Below the pieces are notes generated by a model, which was not told the origin of the DNA, searched no databases, and saw only the letters and a list, made by a program, of their open reading frames with translations. Both the position numbers and the translations under genes were made by a program. DNA of 23,827 bases from an uncultured Lachnospiraceae bacterium (GTDB lineage: Bacteria > Bacillota > Clostridia > Lachnospirales > Lachnospiraceae): NCBI GenBank assembly GCA_910586955.1, contig CAJUMM010000041.1, positions 1-23,827 on the forward strand, in the 5' to 3' direction. Below, in pieces: positions 8,597-15,257 of this stretch. Positions within the stretch are counted from its first letter, which is position 1, and each line of letters begins with the position of its first letter.

Positions 8597-10903
8597 CTAT
8601 TTCCGGTACAAGATACGGATGGAATTGAGCACGCAGAGCATAGCCACTCCCGTGTCTGCAAATACGGCCATCCACATGTTGGCGAAGCCCATAAGGCCGA
8701 GAATCATCACTGCCACTTTGATAACCAGGGCAAAAACCACGTTCTGCAGGGCGATGCGGCTGGCGCTGCGGGCAATAGCAATGGACTGGGGCACTGCCTC
8801 TACATTGGAGGTCATAAAGACGGCGTCTGCGGCCTCGATAGCTGCGTCTGCACCGCTGCCCATAGCGGCTCCCACATCGGCTCCGGCCAGGACGGGAGCG
8901 TCGTTGATTCCGTCCCCCACAAACATTACCAGCCCGTATTTCTCACGTATCCGGCCCAGGATTTCCAGTTTGTCCTGGGGCAGAAGCTTGGCGTGGACCT
9001 CGTCAATTCCGGTGGCTTGGGCTACGGCCTCGGCGCCTGCCTGGGCGTCTCCGGTGAGCATGACTGTGTGAAGCCCCATGGATTTCAAACGCCGGATAGC
9101 TGTTTTGGCATCGTCTTTTACGGTGTCGGAGATAATGAGATACCCTTCCGGCTTCCCGTTTATGGCCACATATACCTCAGCTCCGTAAAGATTTTCCTTT
9201 TGCTCCGGAAGCATTACCTGATATTCTTCCATCAATTTCCGGTTTCCGCAGAGAACCCTGCCTTCCGGCATCTGGGCGGAAATGCCATGGCCTGGGATCT
9301 CCTCCAGAGAAGAAGGGATATCCAGTGCCAATCCCCGTTCTCTGGCAGCGTTTACAATGCTGGCCCCAATGGGATGAGTGGAGTGCTGTTCGCAGCCTGC
9401 GCAGATGCGCAGAAGTTCCTCTTCCCTTTGGTCTCCGGTGGAAATGATTTTCTGGAGACGGAAATTTCCTTCCGTAATGGTTCCTGTTTTGTCCATGACT
9501 ACAGCACCCAGACGGCTTAAGGATTCCATGGCTACCCCGCCCTTAAAGAGGATTTTTTTCTTGGAACCGGCTCCGATGCCGGAGAAAAACGCCAGGGGTA
9601 CGCTGAGAACCAGGGCGCAGGGGCAGCTCATGACCAGGAAGGTGAGGGCCGTGTATACCCAGTAGTTCCAATCCCCGCCCATAAGGGAGGGAATCACAGC
9701 CGTTGCCAGGGCCATAAGGACCACACAGGGAGTATAGATTTTGGAAAACCGGGTAATAAAGCGGTCGATTTTCGGCTTACTGGCGGCTGCATTTTCCACG
9801 GAATCCAGGATCCGGGTCACCATAGACTCTTCCAGGGGGCGTTCTACCCGCATTTTCAGCTCCCCGGAAGTGTTCACACAGCCGGAGGTAATGGCGTCGC
9901 CGGGATTTACGGATACGGGAACCGGCTCCCCGGTAATGGGGGAGGTGTCCAGGCGGCTGGTGCCCTCCAAGATCACCCCGTCCAAGGGAATCCGGTCTCC
10001 AGGACGTATAAGAAGCAGATCTCCAGGCCTGGCTTCCCCGGCAGGGATAACCCGGGCTTCTTCTCCCGTTAAAAGATGGACCACTTCCGGACGCATATCC
10101 ACGGCTTCCATAATCTGTCCCCGGCTGCGCTCCACCGCCCGGTGTTCAAAGTATTCGCCCACCCGGTAGAAGAGCATGACGCCTACGGCCTCCGGGTACT
10201 CCCGGATAGCGAAGGCTCCCAGGGTTGCAATGCCCATAAGAAAATTTTCATCGAAAACCTGTCCGTGAAGGATATTCCTCCCGGCTTCCAGCAGTACTTT
10301 TCCTCCCAGAATCAGGTAGGCTAAAATAAAGACAGCAGGAGCCAGCAGAGCGTTTCGCTCCATAGATTCCAGCAGCACAGCCGCTGCAAAGAAGCCTGCG
10401 CCCAGCAGAATGCCCAGGAATTCTTTACGTTCCCCGAAGGCGTGCTCTTCTGCGGAAGCATGGGCCCTTGACGGCTCTTTCGGTTTCCCCTGCAGATCCT
10501 TGCGTTCCAGGACTTTCACTTCAGATTCAATAGAAGTACAGATCCGGCGGATTTCGGGAAGATACCGGTCCGGGTCCTTGGCAGTGACCCGGAGCTGTCT
10601 GGTGGCAAAGGTGATGGTTGCCTCCTCCACTCCCTCCAGGCGGCCGATCTGCTCCTCCATCTTGGAAGCGCAGTGGGCGCAGCCCAGATTTTCTAAAAGA
10701 TAGATCTTCCGCTCCATACCTTTTGGTGCCGGACGGGTGCATTCCTCGTGATGGTGCTCATGCTCCCCGTGAGAGTGGTGGTGCCCGCAGGCGCATTCTT
10801 CGTGATGGTGTTCATGTTCTTCGTGGGAATGTTCATGCCCGCAGCCGCAGTGCTCATGGTGGTGTTCTTCGGCGGTCAGCTCTTCTTTCTTTAAATCGCT
10901 CAT
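8597..10903 (-). CDS. Heavy-metal P1B-type ATPase (Zn/Cd/Pb exporter, ZntA/CadA-like)
   Basis: A 768-aa membrane pump exporting divalent soft metals at the cost of ATP. The N-terminus (residues ~13-55) is a His/Cys-rich tail built from a repeated EHEHHHEEC-type unit. It is followed by an HMA domain with CAHC (75-78). Transmembrane spans lie at ~163-205 and around the CPC motif (427-429). Catalytic motifs are SPITGEP (321-327), DKTGT (471-475, phosphorylated Asp471), HP (510-511) and GDGINDAP (663-670). The last spans contain Lys729 (NVVFALVIKV) and Asp750 (AVFADTGVAM), the pair typical of the P1B-2 Zn/Cd/Pb subgroup. The His-rich tail favours zinc. A candidate ArsR operator lies in its upstream region. 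Confidence 0.95.
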   Translation of the reverse strand: MSDLKKEELTAEEHHHEHCGCGHEHSHEEHEHHHEECACGHHHSHGEHEHHHEECTRPAPKGMERKIYLLENLGCAHCASKMEEQIGRLEGVEEATITFATRQLRVTAKDPDRYLPEIRRICTSIESEVKVLERKDLQGKPKEPSRAHASAEEHAFGERKEFLGILLGAGFFAAAVLLESMERNALLAPAVFILAYLILGGKVLLEAGRNILHGQVFDENFLMGIATLGAFAIREYPEAVGVMLFYRVGEYFEHRAVERSRGQIMEAVDMRPEVVHLLTGEEARVIPAGEARPGDLLLIRPGDRIPLDGVILEGTSRLDTSPITGEPVPVSVNPGDAITSGCVNTSGELKMRVERPLEESMVTRILDSVENAAASKPKIDRFITRFSKIYTPCVVLMALATAVIPSLMGGDWNYWVYTALTFLVMSCPCALVLSVPLAFFSGIGAGSKKKILFKGGVAMESLSRLGAVVMDKTGTITEGNFRLQKIISTGDQREEELLRICAGCEQHSTHPIGASIVNAARERGLALDIPSSLEEIPGHGISAQMPEGRVLCGNRKLMEEYQVMLPEQKENLYGAEVYVAINGKPEGYLIISDTVKDDAKTAIRRLKSMGLHTVMLTGDAQAGAEAVAQATGIDEVHAKLLPQDKLEILGRIREKYGLVMFVGDGINDAPVLAGADVGAAMGSGADAAIEAADAVFMTSNVEAVPQSIAIARSASRIALQNVVFALVIKVAVMILGLMGFANMWMAVFADTGVAMLCVLNSIRILYRK

Positions 10904-10933
10904 ATTTGAAACCTCTCTTGCCTGAATGTTTAT

Positions 10934-10955
10934 ATATGATTAACTGTTCATATGA
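10934..10955. promoter_or_regulatory. Candidate ArsR/SmtB operator upstream of the metal ATPase
   Basis: ATATGA (10934-10939)-N8-TCATAT (10948-10953), 31 bases upstream of the ATPase start, continuing into the 8-bp palindrome TCATATGA (10948-10955). A further ATATGA half-site occurs at 10968-10973. On the minus strand the core reads ATATGAACA, the half-site typical of SmtB/CzrA-type operators. A TATATAA-like -10 lies immediately downstream on the minus strand; no good -35 is seen. Confidence 0.6.
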
Positions 10956-11009
10956 TAATTTAAACACATATGAGAAGGAATGTCAAGGGATTTATATAAA
11001 ATATATTTT

Positions 11010-12020
11010 TCAGGAAAAAGAAAACCGTTCATCCTTCCGGAACTGTTTCCGTCCAGGATTTCCTTCCGCCCGGAAAATCTCCCGGTTTTTCAGATCATAA
11101 ATCACGGACCAGACAGTGTCTTTTCCTGTACGGGTATCGTACTGGCAGAGAAATCCTTCCCGGCCGGAGAGGAGATCCAGGGCGTCCTTGCGGTTCATCT
11201 GTGAGGAACGGGCAGCCAGGAAACGGTTCATAGTCTGAAAGCGGCGCTCTGCATCCCAGTTGTCTATCTTGAGGTTGTTGTAGGCAGTCATTTCCGGTGC
11301 ATGAAAGAGATTTGTGGCGCAGACGAAAGGATGGAGGCCCGGACGGATTACCGTTACCTTTTCCCCATTGCATTCCACCAGGGCAATACTGCCTAAGGCG
11401 TCTGCAATCGTAAACGTCTGTGCAGAGCTGATAGGGAGTTTTTGGATATATGCAAGGACCTCTTCCGTGGTACTGCACTTCTCCAGAAAAAAACGCAGCA
11501 GAAGCCCGGCATTCATGCCGGGACGGGCAGCATGGGGGTAAACGGAAGTCAGGCCTAGGGCCAGGCCCCATTCGTTGATCCCGTCCTCCATCTGGACGAA
11601 GGCTGTAGTGTTTCCGGTGAACGAGAAAGAGGTTCCGGAAGAAAAACGATAGATTACATTTTGGTTGGTCTTTTTCAGGACTGTGAGAAAATCACTGTTT
11701 CTGCCAAAGAGAATCCGAGATTTTGTGGAAACGGCAAAGCAGGAGCATAAGCAGGCCGGAGGTATGGCGTACATGCCGAAGAGAAAGCCATGGAGCGTTT
11801 CGGCAGGACAATGCTGCCCGTCTGCGATACCTTGGATTTCTTCCAGGATTTCGGGAAAATATTTTTGGTAGACGGGAAAGCAGTTTGCGGCAAAACCCAG
11901 ACGTTCCCTGGTGATAGGAAACCCTAAATTTTCCAAAATAAAATTTCCGTTTGCTGCCAGACGGGAGCCCCAGCGAAATCCCATCTCGTAAGGGCTCCCT
12001 TTGAATGTTTCATGATACAT
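11010..12020 (-). CDS. C45/Ntn-type acyltransferase-amidohydrolase
   Basis: 336 aa. It resembles the C45 family of autoproteolytic N-terminal nucleophile enzymes (isopenicillin acyltransferase / linear amide hydrolase group). Residues 1-~88 would be the propeptide, with SPYEMGFRWGSRLA (9-22) and EIQGIADG (61-68), both typical of the family. The nucleophile is most likely Cys92 in the CLCSCFAVS stretch (Cys90, 92 and 94 are all present). It is followed by GRNSDF (106-111), the conserved GRNxDF motif, and by an NEWGLALGLTSV segment. There is no signal peptide, so it is probably cytoplasmic. The substrate is unknown; acyl-amino acids, penicillin-like amides or bile-salt-like amides are family options. 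Start supported by AAGGAGAG upstream of ATG. Confidence 0.75.
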   Translation of the reverse strand: MYHETFKGSPYEMGFRWGSRLAANGNFILENLGFPITRERLGFAANCFPVYQKYFPEILEEIQGIADGQHCPAETLHGFLFGMYAIPPACLCSCFAVSTKSRILFGRNSDFLTVLKKTNQNVIYRFSSGTSFSFTGNTTAFVQMEDGINEWGLALGLTSVYPHAARPGMNAGLLLRFFLEKCSTTEEVLAYIQKLPISSAQTFTIADALGSIALVECNGEKVTVIRPGLHPFVCATNLFHAPEMTAYNNLKIDNWDAERRFQTMNRFLAARSSQMNRKDALDLLSGREGFLCQYDTRTGKDTVWSVIYDLKNREIFRAEGNPGRKQFRKDERFSFS

Positions 12021-12074
12021 AGCTGCACTCTCCTTTTTGATAAAGTGAGAGCTGCCGGCAACTCTGTTAAGAAA

Positions 12075-12103
12075 ATGGTAGCGGAATAAAAATTTATTGT
12101 CAA
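12075..12103 (-). promoter_or_regulatory. Promoter of the C45-type hydrolase gene
   Basis: On the minus strand: consensus TTGACA (12098-12103), 17-bp spacer, TACCAT (12075-12080). The -35 lies inside a 17-bp element repeated upstream of the neighbouring kinase gene. Confidence 0.65.
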
Positions 12104-12106
12104 TGG
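12090..12106 (-). repeat. 17-bp direct repeat, copy 1 (upstream of the C45 gene)
   Basis: Seventeen bases identical to 13110-13126; minus-strand reading CCATTGACAATAAATTT. It lies 70-86 bases upstream of the C45-type gene start and contains that promoter's TTGACA. Confidence 0.8.
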
Positions 12107-12110
12107 CAAG

Positions 12111-13046
12111 TTATTTTTTTATATAGCTTGCGGCTCCGTAGATGCCGGCATCATTTCCCAGCTTTGCAAGGACAAACTTTTTATCCCGGCATCCAGGCCA
12201 TACGTATTTTTTATAGTATTTCTGGATGTACTCAATGAGGATATCTCCGGCTTTGGAGACGCCGCCGCCAATGATAAATACCTCCGGATCCAGAATGGCC
12301 GCTGTGGCTGCCAGGGCGTAGCCCAGGTAATGGCCGAACTTCTCCGCTACCTCCATGGCAAGCCCGTCTCCTGCTTTTACGGCGTCGAAGACGGTCTTTG
12401 CCGTTACTTCTTCCTCCCGGAGAAGGGAAGGCTTTTCGCTTTCCGATAAAAGCTTCTTTGCCATTTTTACAATTCCCGGGGCGGAGGCAAACTGTTCCAT
12501 ACAGCCGATACCGCCGCAGCCGCAGGCTTCTGTTATTTCCCCGTCCACTTTAATATGGCCCACTTCCCCGGCGGCACCCTGGGAGCCTAAGATTACCTTC
12601 CCCTCTACAATGATGGCGGCGCCTACGCCGGTACCCAGAGTGATAAAGACTGCATTCTTGTAGCCGCTGGCTCCCCCTTTCCAGAGCTCGCCCAGGCCGG
12701 CGGTTCTCACGTCGTTGCCGCCTTTACAGGGAAGCCCCAGCAGATCTTCCAGTTCCTTTGCCGCATGTTTATTTCTCCAGCCCAGATTGGCATTCATTAC
12801 AATGACGCCTTCTTCCGTCACGGGCCCTGGAACGCCGAAACCTACGCCTTCCACCTGATCTTTTTCAATGCCCTTCTCTTTCATTTTCCCCAGAACGGCT
12901 GCGGCCACATCCGGCAGGACTGCTTCCGACTGGTTCCCGGTCCGGGTGGGAATTTCCCATTTTTCCAGAAGCCCGCCCTCCAGGGTAAACAGGCCCAGCT
13001 TAATGGTGGTTCCTCCCACGTCAACGCCGAAACAATATCTCTTCAT
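12111..13046 (-). CDS. ROK-family glucokinase/sugar kinase
   Basis: 311 aa from the ATG at 13046; the open frame extends ~50 codons upstream but that part has no family homology. Minus-strand AAAGGGGG lies eight bases before the ATG. Motifs: ATP-binding DVGGTTIKLG (9-18), GFGVPGP (69-75), the catalytic-Asp block GGNDVRTAGLGE (109-120, Asp112), the ATP site LGTGVGAAII (137-146), and the ROK zinc motif EVGHIKV...CGCGGIGCMEQ (His164, Cys175, Cys177, Cys182). It should phosphorylate glucose or a related hexose with ATP in the cytosol. The exact sugar is not fixed by the sequence. It lies upstream of the C45-type hydrolase gene on the same strand, each gene with its own promoter region. Confidence 0.92.
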   Translation of the reverse strand: MKRYCFGVDVGGTTIKLGLFTLEGGLLEKWEIPTRTGNQSEAVLPDVAAAVLGKMKEKGIEKDQVEGVGFGVPGPVTEEGVIVMNANLGWRNKHAAKELEDLLGLPCKGGNDVRTAGLGELWKGGASGYKNAVFITLGTGVGAAIIVEGKVILGSQGAAGEVGHIKVDGEITEACGCGGIGCMEQFASAPGIVKMAKKLLSESEKPSLLREEEVTAKTVFDAVKAGDGLAMEVAEKFGHYLGYALAATAAILDPEVFIIGGGVSKAGDILIEYIQKYYKKYVWPGCRDKKFVLAKLGNDAGIYGAASYIKK

Positions 13047-13073
13047 TGCTATAGCCCCCTTTGCTTTTTTTCC

Positions 13074-13082
13074 ATTATAACA
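13074..13082 (-). promoter_or_regulatory. Extended -10 promoter of the ROK kinase gene
   Basis: On the minus strand TGTTATAAT (TG at 13081-13082, TATAAT 13074-13079), 27 bases from the ATG. The matching -35 (TTTCCA) is weak. A consensus TTGACA (13118-13123) lies further up with only a poor -10, so the true start is uncertain. Confidence 0.5.
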
Positions 13083-13109
13083 TTCCCTTATCCTTATGGA
13101 AACAGGAAG

Positions 13110-13126
13110 AAATTTATTGTCAATGG
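13110..13126 (-). repeat. 17-bp direct repeat, copy 2 (upstream of the ROK kinase gene)
   Basis: Identical to 12090-12106. It lies 64-80 bases upstream of the ROK start, a distance close to that of copy 1 from its gene. On the plus strand the same bases contribute the TTGTCA -35 of the folate operon. Confidence 0.8.
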
Positions 13127-13146
13127 GCACTTTTCTATGGTATAAT
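13117..13146 (+). promoter_or_regulatory. Promoter of the THF riboswitch-folE operon
   Basis: TTGTCA (13117-13122), 18-bp spacer, perfect TATAAT (13141-13146) with TG at 13138-13139 (extended -10). The start would be near 13153, about 20 bases before the riboswitch aptamer. Confidence 0.8.
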
Positions 13147-13174
13147 AATATTACTTCCAAAAAATAGAATAATA

Positions 13175-13272
13175 TGCAAAATAGGTTTTCATGCGTCAAG
13201 TGTTCGGCGGATGGGGAGTTGCCTCCGAAACGAAAAGCTTAGTCTTACGATATGATTACCGCACCCGTTGCA
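13175..13272 (+). promoter_or_regulatory. Tetrahydrofolate (THF) riboswitch aptamer
   Basis: The features match the folE/folT-type THF aptamer. GCGTCAAGTG leads into stem P3 (TTCGGCGG 13203-13210 / CCTCCGAA 13222-13229). P3 has an 11-nt loop ATGGGGAGTTG, against ATGGGATGTCG in the known Eubacterium siraeum aptamer as I recall it, and is followed by the conserved ACGAA. P2 is GGTTTTCAT (13184-13192) with ATGATTACC (13252-13260). The J2/1 segment GCACCCG (13261-13267) can form the pseudoknot with the P3 loop, including an A-U to G-C covariation. P1 is TGCAA/TTGCA (13175-13179 / 13268-13272). It senses reduced folates and sits directly upstream of folE. Confidence 0.88.
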
Positions 13273-13273
13273 G

Positions 13274-13298
13274 CAATATAAGATTGCATCTCGTATTG
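13274..13298 (+). other. Hairpin directly after the THF aptamer
   Basis: 11-nt arms (13274-13284 / 13288-13298) with one mismatch and a TGC loop, starting one base after P1. No U-tract follows, so it is not a simple terminator. It may belong to an expression platform together with the purine-rich GGAGG at 13333-13337. Confidence 0.45.
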
Positions 13299-13369
13299 TG
13301 GGGATATTTCGTCATATGTTCTGTCACAGTGTGGAGGTGTATTTTTTATGGAAAGGAGTCTGCTTTATC

Positions 13370-13927
13370 ATGATGGATTACGACAAGATAAAAGCCGGCG
13401 TGAAGCTGATGCTGGAAGGCATTGGTGAGGATGTGACAAGAGAGGGACTTTTGGAGACCCCGGATCGGATTGCCCGTATGTGCACAGAGATTTACGGAGG
13501 ACTGTATGAGGATGCTTCGGTACATCTTCAGAAACAGTTTTCAGTGGAGAGTGATGATATGGTCATCGAGAGGGACATTACTTTTTATTCTACCTGTGAG
13601 CATCATCTGCTCCCCTTTTATGGAAAAGCCCATATCGGCTACCTTCCGGAGGGCCGCGTGGCGGGCTTAAGCAAGCTGGCCCGGACAGTGGATGTGTTTG
13701 CCAGGAGGCCCCAGATTCAGGAGAAAATGACGGTTCAGATTGCCCGGGCCCTGGAAGAAAATCTAAAGCCTAAGGGTGTGATTGTGATGCTGGAGGCGGA
13801 GCATACCTGTATGACCATGCGGGGGATTAAGAAGCCTGGCAGCAAGACGGTGACTATGACGGCTCTTGGTCTTTTCCGGGAGCAGAAAGAGCTTCAGGAC
13901 CGCTTTCTGGCTATGGTGCGGCAGTGA
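13370..13927 (+). CDS. folE: GTP cyclohydrolase I
   Basis: 185 aa from ATG 13370 (or 13373; AAAGGAG at 13352-13358). An in-frame upstream extension runs into the riboswitch and is rejected. The homodecameric enzyme converts GTP to 7,8-dihydroneopterin triphosphate, the first step of folate synthesis. Zinc ligands Cys76, His79 (STCEHHLLPFYGKAHIGY) and Cys147 (EAEHTCMTMRG) are present with the same 3 and 71-residue spacing as in E. coli FolE. Other landmarks are LLETPDRIARM (27-37) and GLSKLARTVDVFARR (99-113). It is the first gene of the folate operon, behind a THF riboswitch. Its TGA stop overlaps a GTG (13924) that could start the next gene. Confidence 0.96.
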   Translation: MMDYDKIKAGVKLMLEGIGEDVTREGLLETPDRIARMCTEIYGGLYEDASVHLQKQFSVESDDMVIERDITFYSTCEHHLLPFYGKAHIGYLPEGRVAGLSKLARTVDVFARRPQIQEKMTVQIARALEENLKPKGVIVMLEAEHTCMTMRGIKKPGSKTVTMTALGLFREQKELQDRFLAMVRQ

Positions 13928-13929
13928 AG

Positions 13930-14406
13930 ATGAAGCGGATAAATAAGATTTGGAACCATCCCCGGTATCGGGAATGCCTGGAGGAGATTGGCCGTCTGGA
14001 GGAGGGAAGGAGATTCTGCCGCCACACGCCGGAACATTTCCTTGATGTGGCCAGGATCACCTGCCTGCTGGCAGGGGAGCAGGGGATAGAGGTTAACCGG
14101 GAGACGGTTTATGCGGCGGGGCTTCTTCATGACATCGGACGGGCCCGGCAGTATAGCCAGGGGATTCCCCATGAACAGGCCGGCGCTGCCATTGCAGAAG
14201 AGATTCTGCCGGACTGCGGATTTACGGAAGAAGAGCAGGCGGAAATCCTGTATCTCATCCGCAGCCATAGAGTGAAAGGGGAGGAAGGGGATACGGCAGG
14301 CCTTTTCTACCGGGCGGACAAGCTGTCCCGGAACTGCTTTTCCTGTCCGGTTAAGGAGGAGTGCGACTGGCCGGAGGAAAAGAAAAACAGGGAAATTTCT
14401 TATTAG
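13930..14406 (+). CDS. HD-domain phosphohydrolase in the folate operon
   Basis: 158 aa from ATG 13930; an alternative GTG at 13924 overlaps the folE stop. It is an HD-superfamily metal-dependent phosphohydrolase: His in HFLDVARIT, the His-Asp pair in AAGLLHDIGRARQ, a downstream His in IPHEQAG, LIRSHR, and the Asp of YRADKLSR. The C-terminus adds a three-cysteine cluster CFSCPVKEECDW (C-x2-C-x5-C), which might bind metal or an Fe-S cluster. Its place between folE and folP suggests action on a pterin phosphate, because the operon otherwise lacks an enzyme removing phosphates from dihydroneopterin triphosphate. The archaeal HD protein MptB acts on a neopterin cyclic phosphate, a precedent for the chemistry. 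The substrate here is unproven. Confidence 0.85.
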   Translation: MKRINKIWNHPRYRECLEEIGRLEEGRRFCRHTPEHFLDVARITCLLAGEQGIEVNRETVYAAGLLHDIGRARQYSQGIPHEQAGAAIAEEILPDCGFTEEEQAEILYLIRSHRVKGEEGDTAGLFYRADKLSRNCFSCPVKEECDWPEEKKNREISY

Positions 14407-14420
14407 AGAGGAAGAAAGAC

Positions 14421-15257
14421 ATGAGAATAGGAGACCGCAGCTTTGACGTGGAACATGAGACTTATATTATGGGGATCCTTAACGTAACGCCGGATTCTTT
14501 TTCCGACGGCGGCAGATGGAATGACAGGGACAAAGCGTTAAGACATGCCTTGGAGATGGCCCGGGAGGGAGCGGCGGTTCTGGATATCGGCGGGGAGTCT
14601 ACCAGGCCGGGGCATCAAAAGATATCCGAGGAAGAGGAAATTGCCCGGACAGCCCCTGTGATTGAGGCGGTGAAGCGGGAGACGGGACTTCCGGTATCGG
14701 TGGATACATACAAGGCGAAGGTGGCGGGAGCCGCCATTCAAGCCGGGGCGGATCTGGTCAATGATATCTGGGGGCTTAAATATGATCCGGAGATGGCAGG
14801 CCTTATCGCCCGCACCGGTGTGTCCTGCTGCCTGATGCACAACAAAGAGAAGGCAGAGTATGAGAATTTCTATGAGGATATGCTGGAGGAGACGGCGGAA
14901 TGTGTAAAAATTGCTAAGGAGGCCGGGATTGGGGAGGATAAAATTATTCTGGATCCGGGCATCGGATTCGGGAAAACTTATGAGATGAACCTGGAAACCC
15001 TTCACTTTATGGAGCGTTTTCACAGCCTGGGCTATCCCCTTCTTTTGGGGACTTCCCGGAAGTCTGTTATCGGACTGACTCTTAATCTTCCGGCGGACCA
15101 GCGGGAGGAGGGCACTTTAGTGACTACGGTGATGGCGGTAATGAAGGGATATGCCTTTGTACGGGTTCATGACGTAAAGGCCAACTTGCGGGCCGTGGAC
15201 ATGGCAAAGGCCATTCTGAATGCAGGGGCGGACAAAGGAGTAGCATACCATGGATAA
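14421..15257 (+). CDS. folP: Dihydropteroate synthase
   Basis: 278 aa from ATG 14421, which has AGAGAGGAAG upstream; the longer frame from 14361 overlaps the HD gene and lacks homology there. It condenses 6-hydroxymethyl-dihydropterin diphosphate with p-aminobenzoate, the sulfonamide target. Visible family signatures: GILNVTPDSFSDGG (18-31), VLDIGGESTRPG (53-64), VSVDTYKAKVA, NDIWGLKYD, LDPGIGFGKT and the GTSRKSVIG loop that binds the phosphate. TIM-barrel, cytosolic, usual length. Its last eight bases overlap the folB-folK start, indicating translational coupling. Confidence 0.96.
   Translation: MRIGDRSFDVEHETYIMGILNVTPDSFSDGGRWNDRDKALRHALEMAREGAAVLDIGGESTRPGHQKISEEEEIARTAPVIEAVKRETGLPVSVDTYKAKVAGAAIQAGADLVNDIWGLKYDPEMAGLIARTGVSCCLMHNKEKAEYENFYEDMLEETAECVKIAKEAGIGEDKIILDPGIGFGKTYEMNLETLHFMERFHSLGYPLLLGTSRKSVIGLTLNLPADQREEGTLVTTVMAVMKGYAFVRVHDVKANLRAVDMAKAILNAGADKGVAYHG

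Noticed and set aside
13047..13199. 51-codon N-terminal extension of the ROK kinase
   Set aside because: No homology, overlaps both promoters; ATG 13046 with AAAGGGGG gives the normal ROK start.
13268..13369. In-frame N-terminal extension of folE
   Set aside because: It runs through the riboswitch and downstream hairpin, has no ribosome binding site and no FolE homology; the start at 13370 has AAAGGAG and the normal FolE N-terminus.
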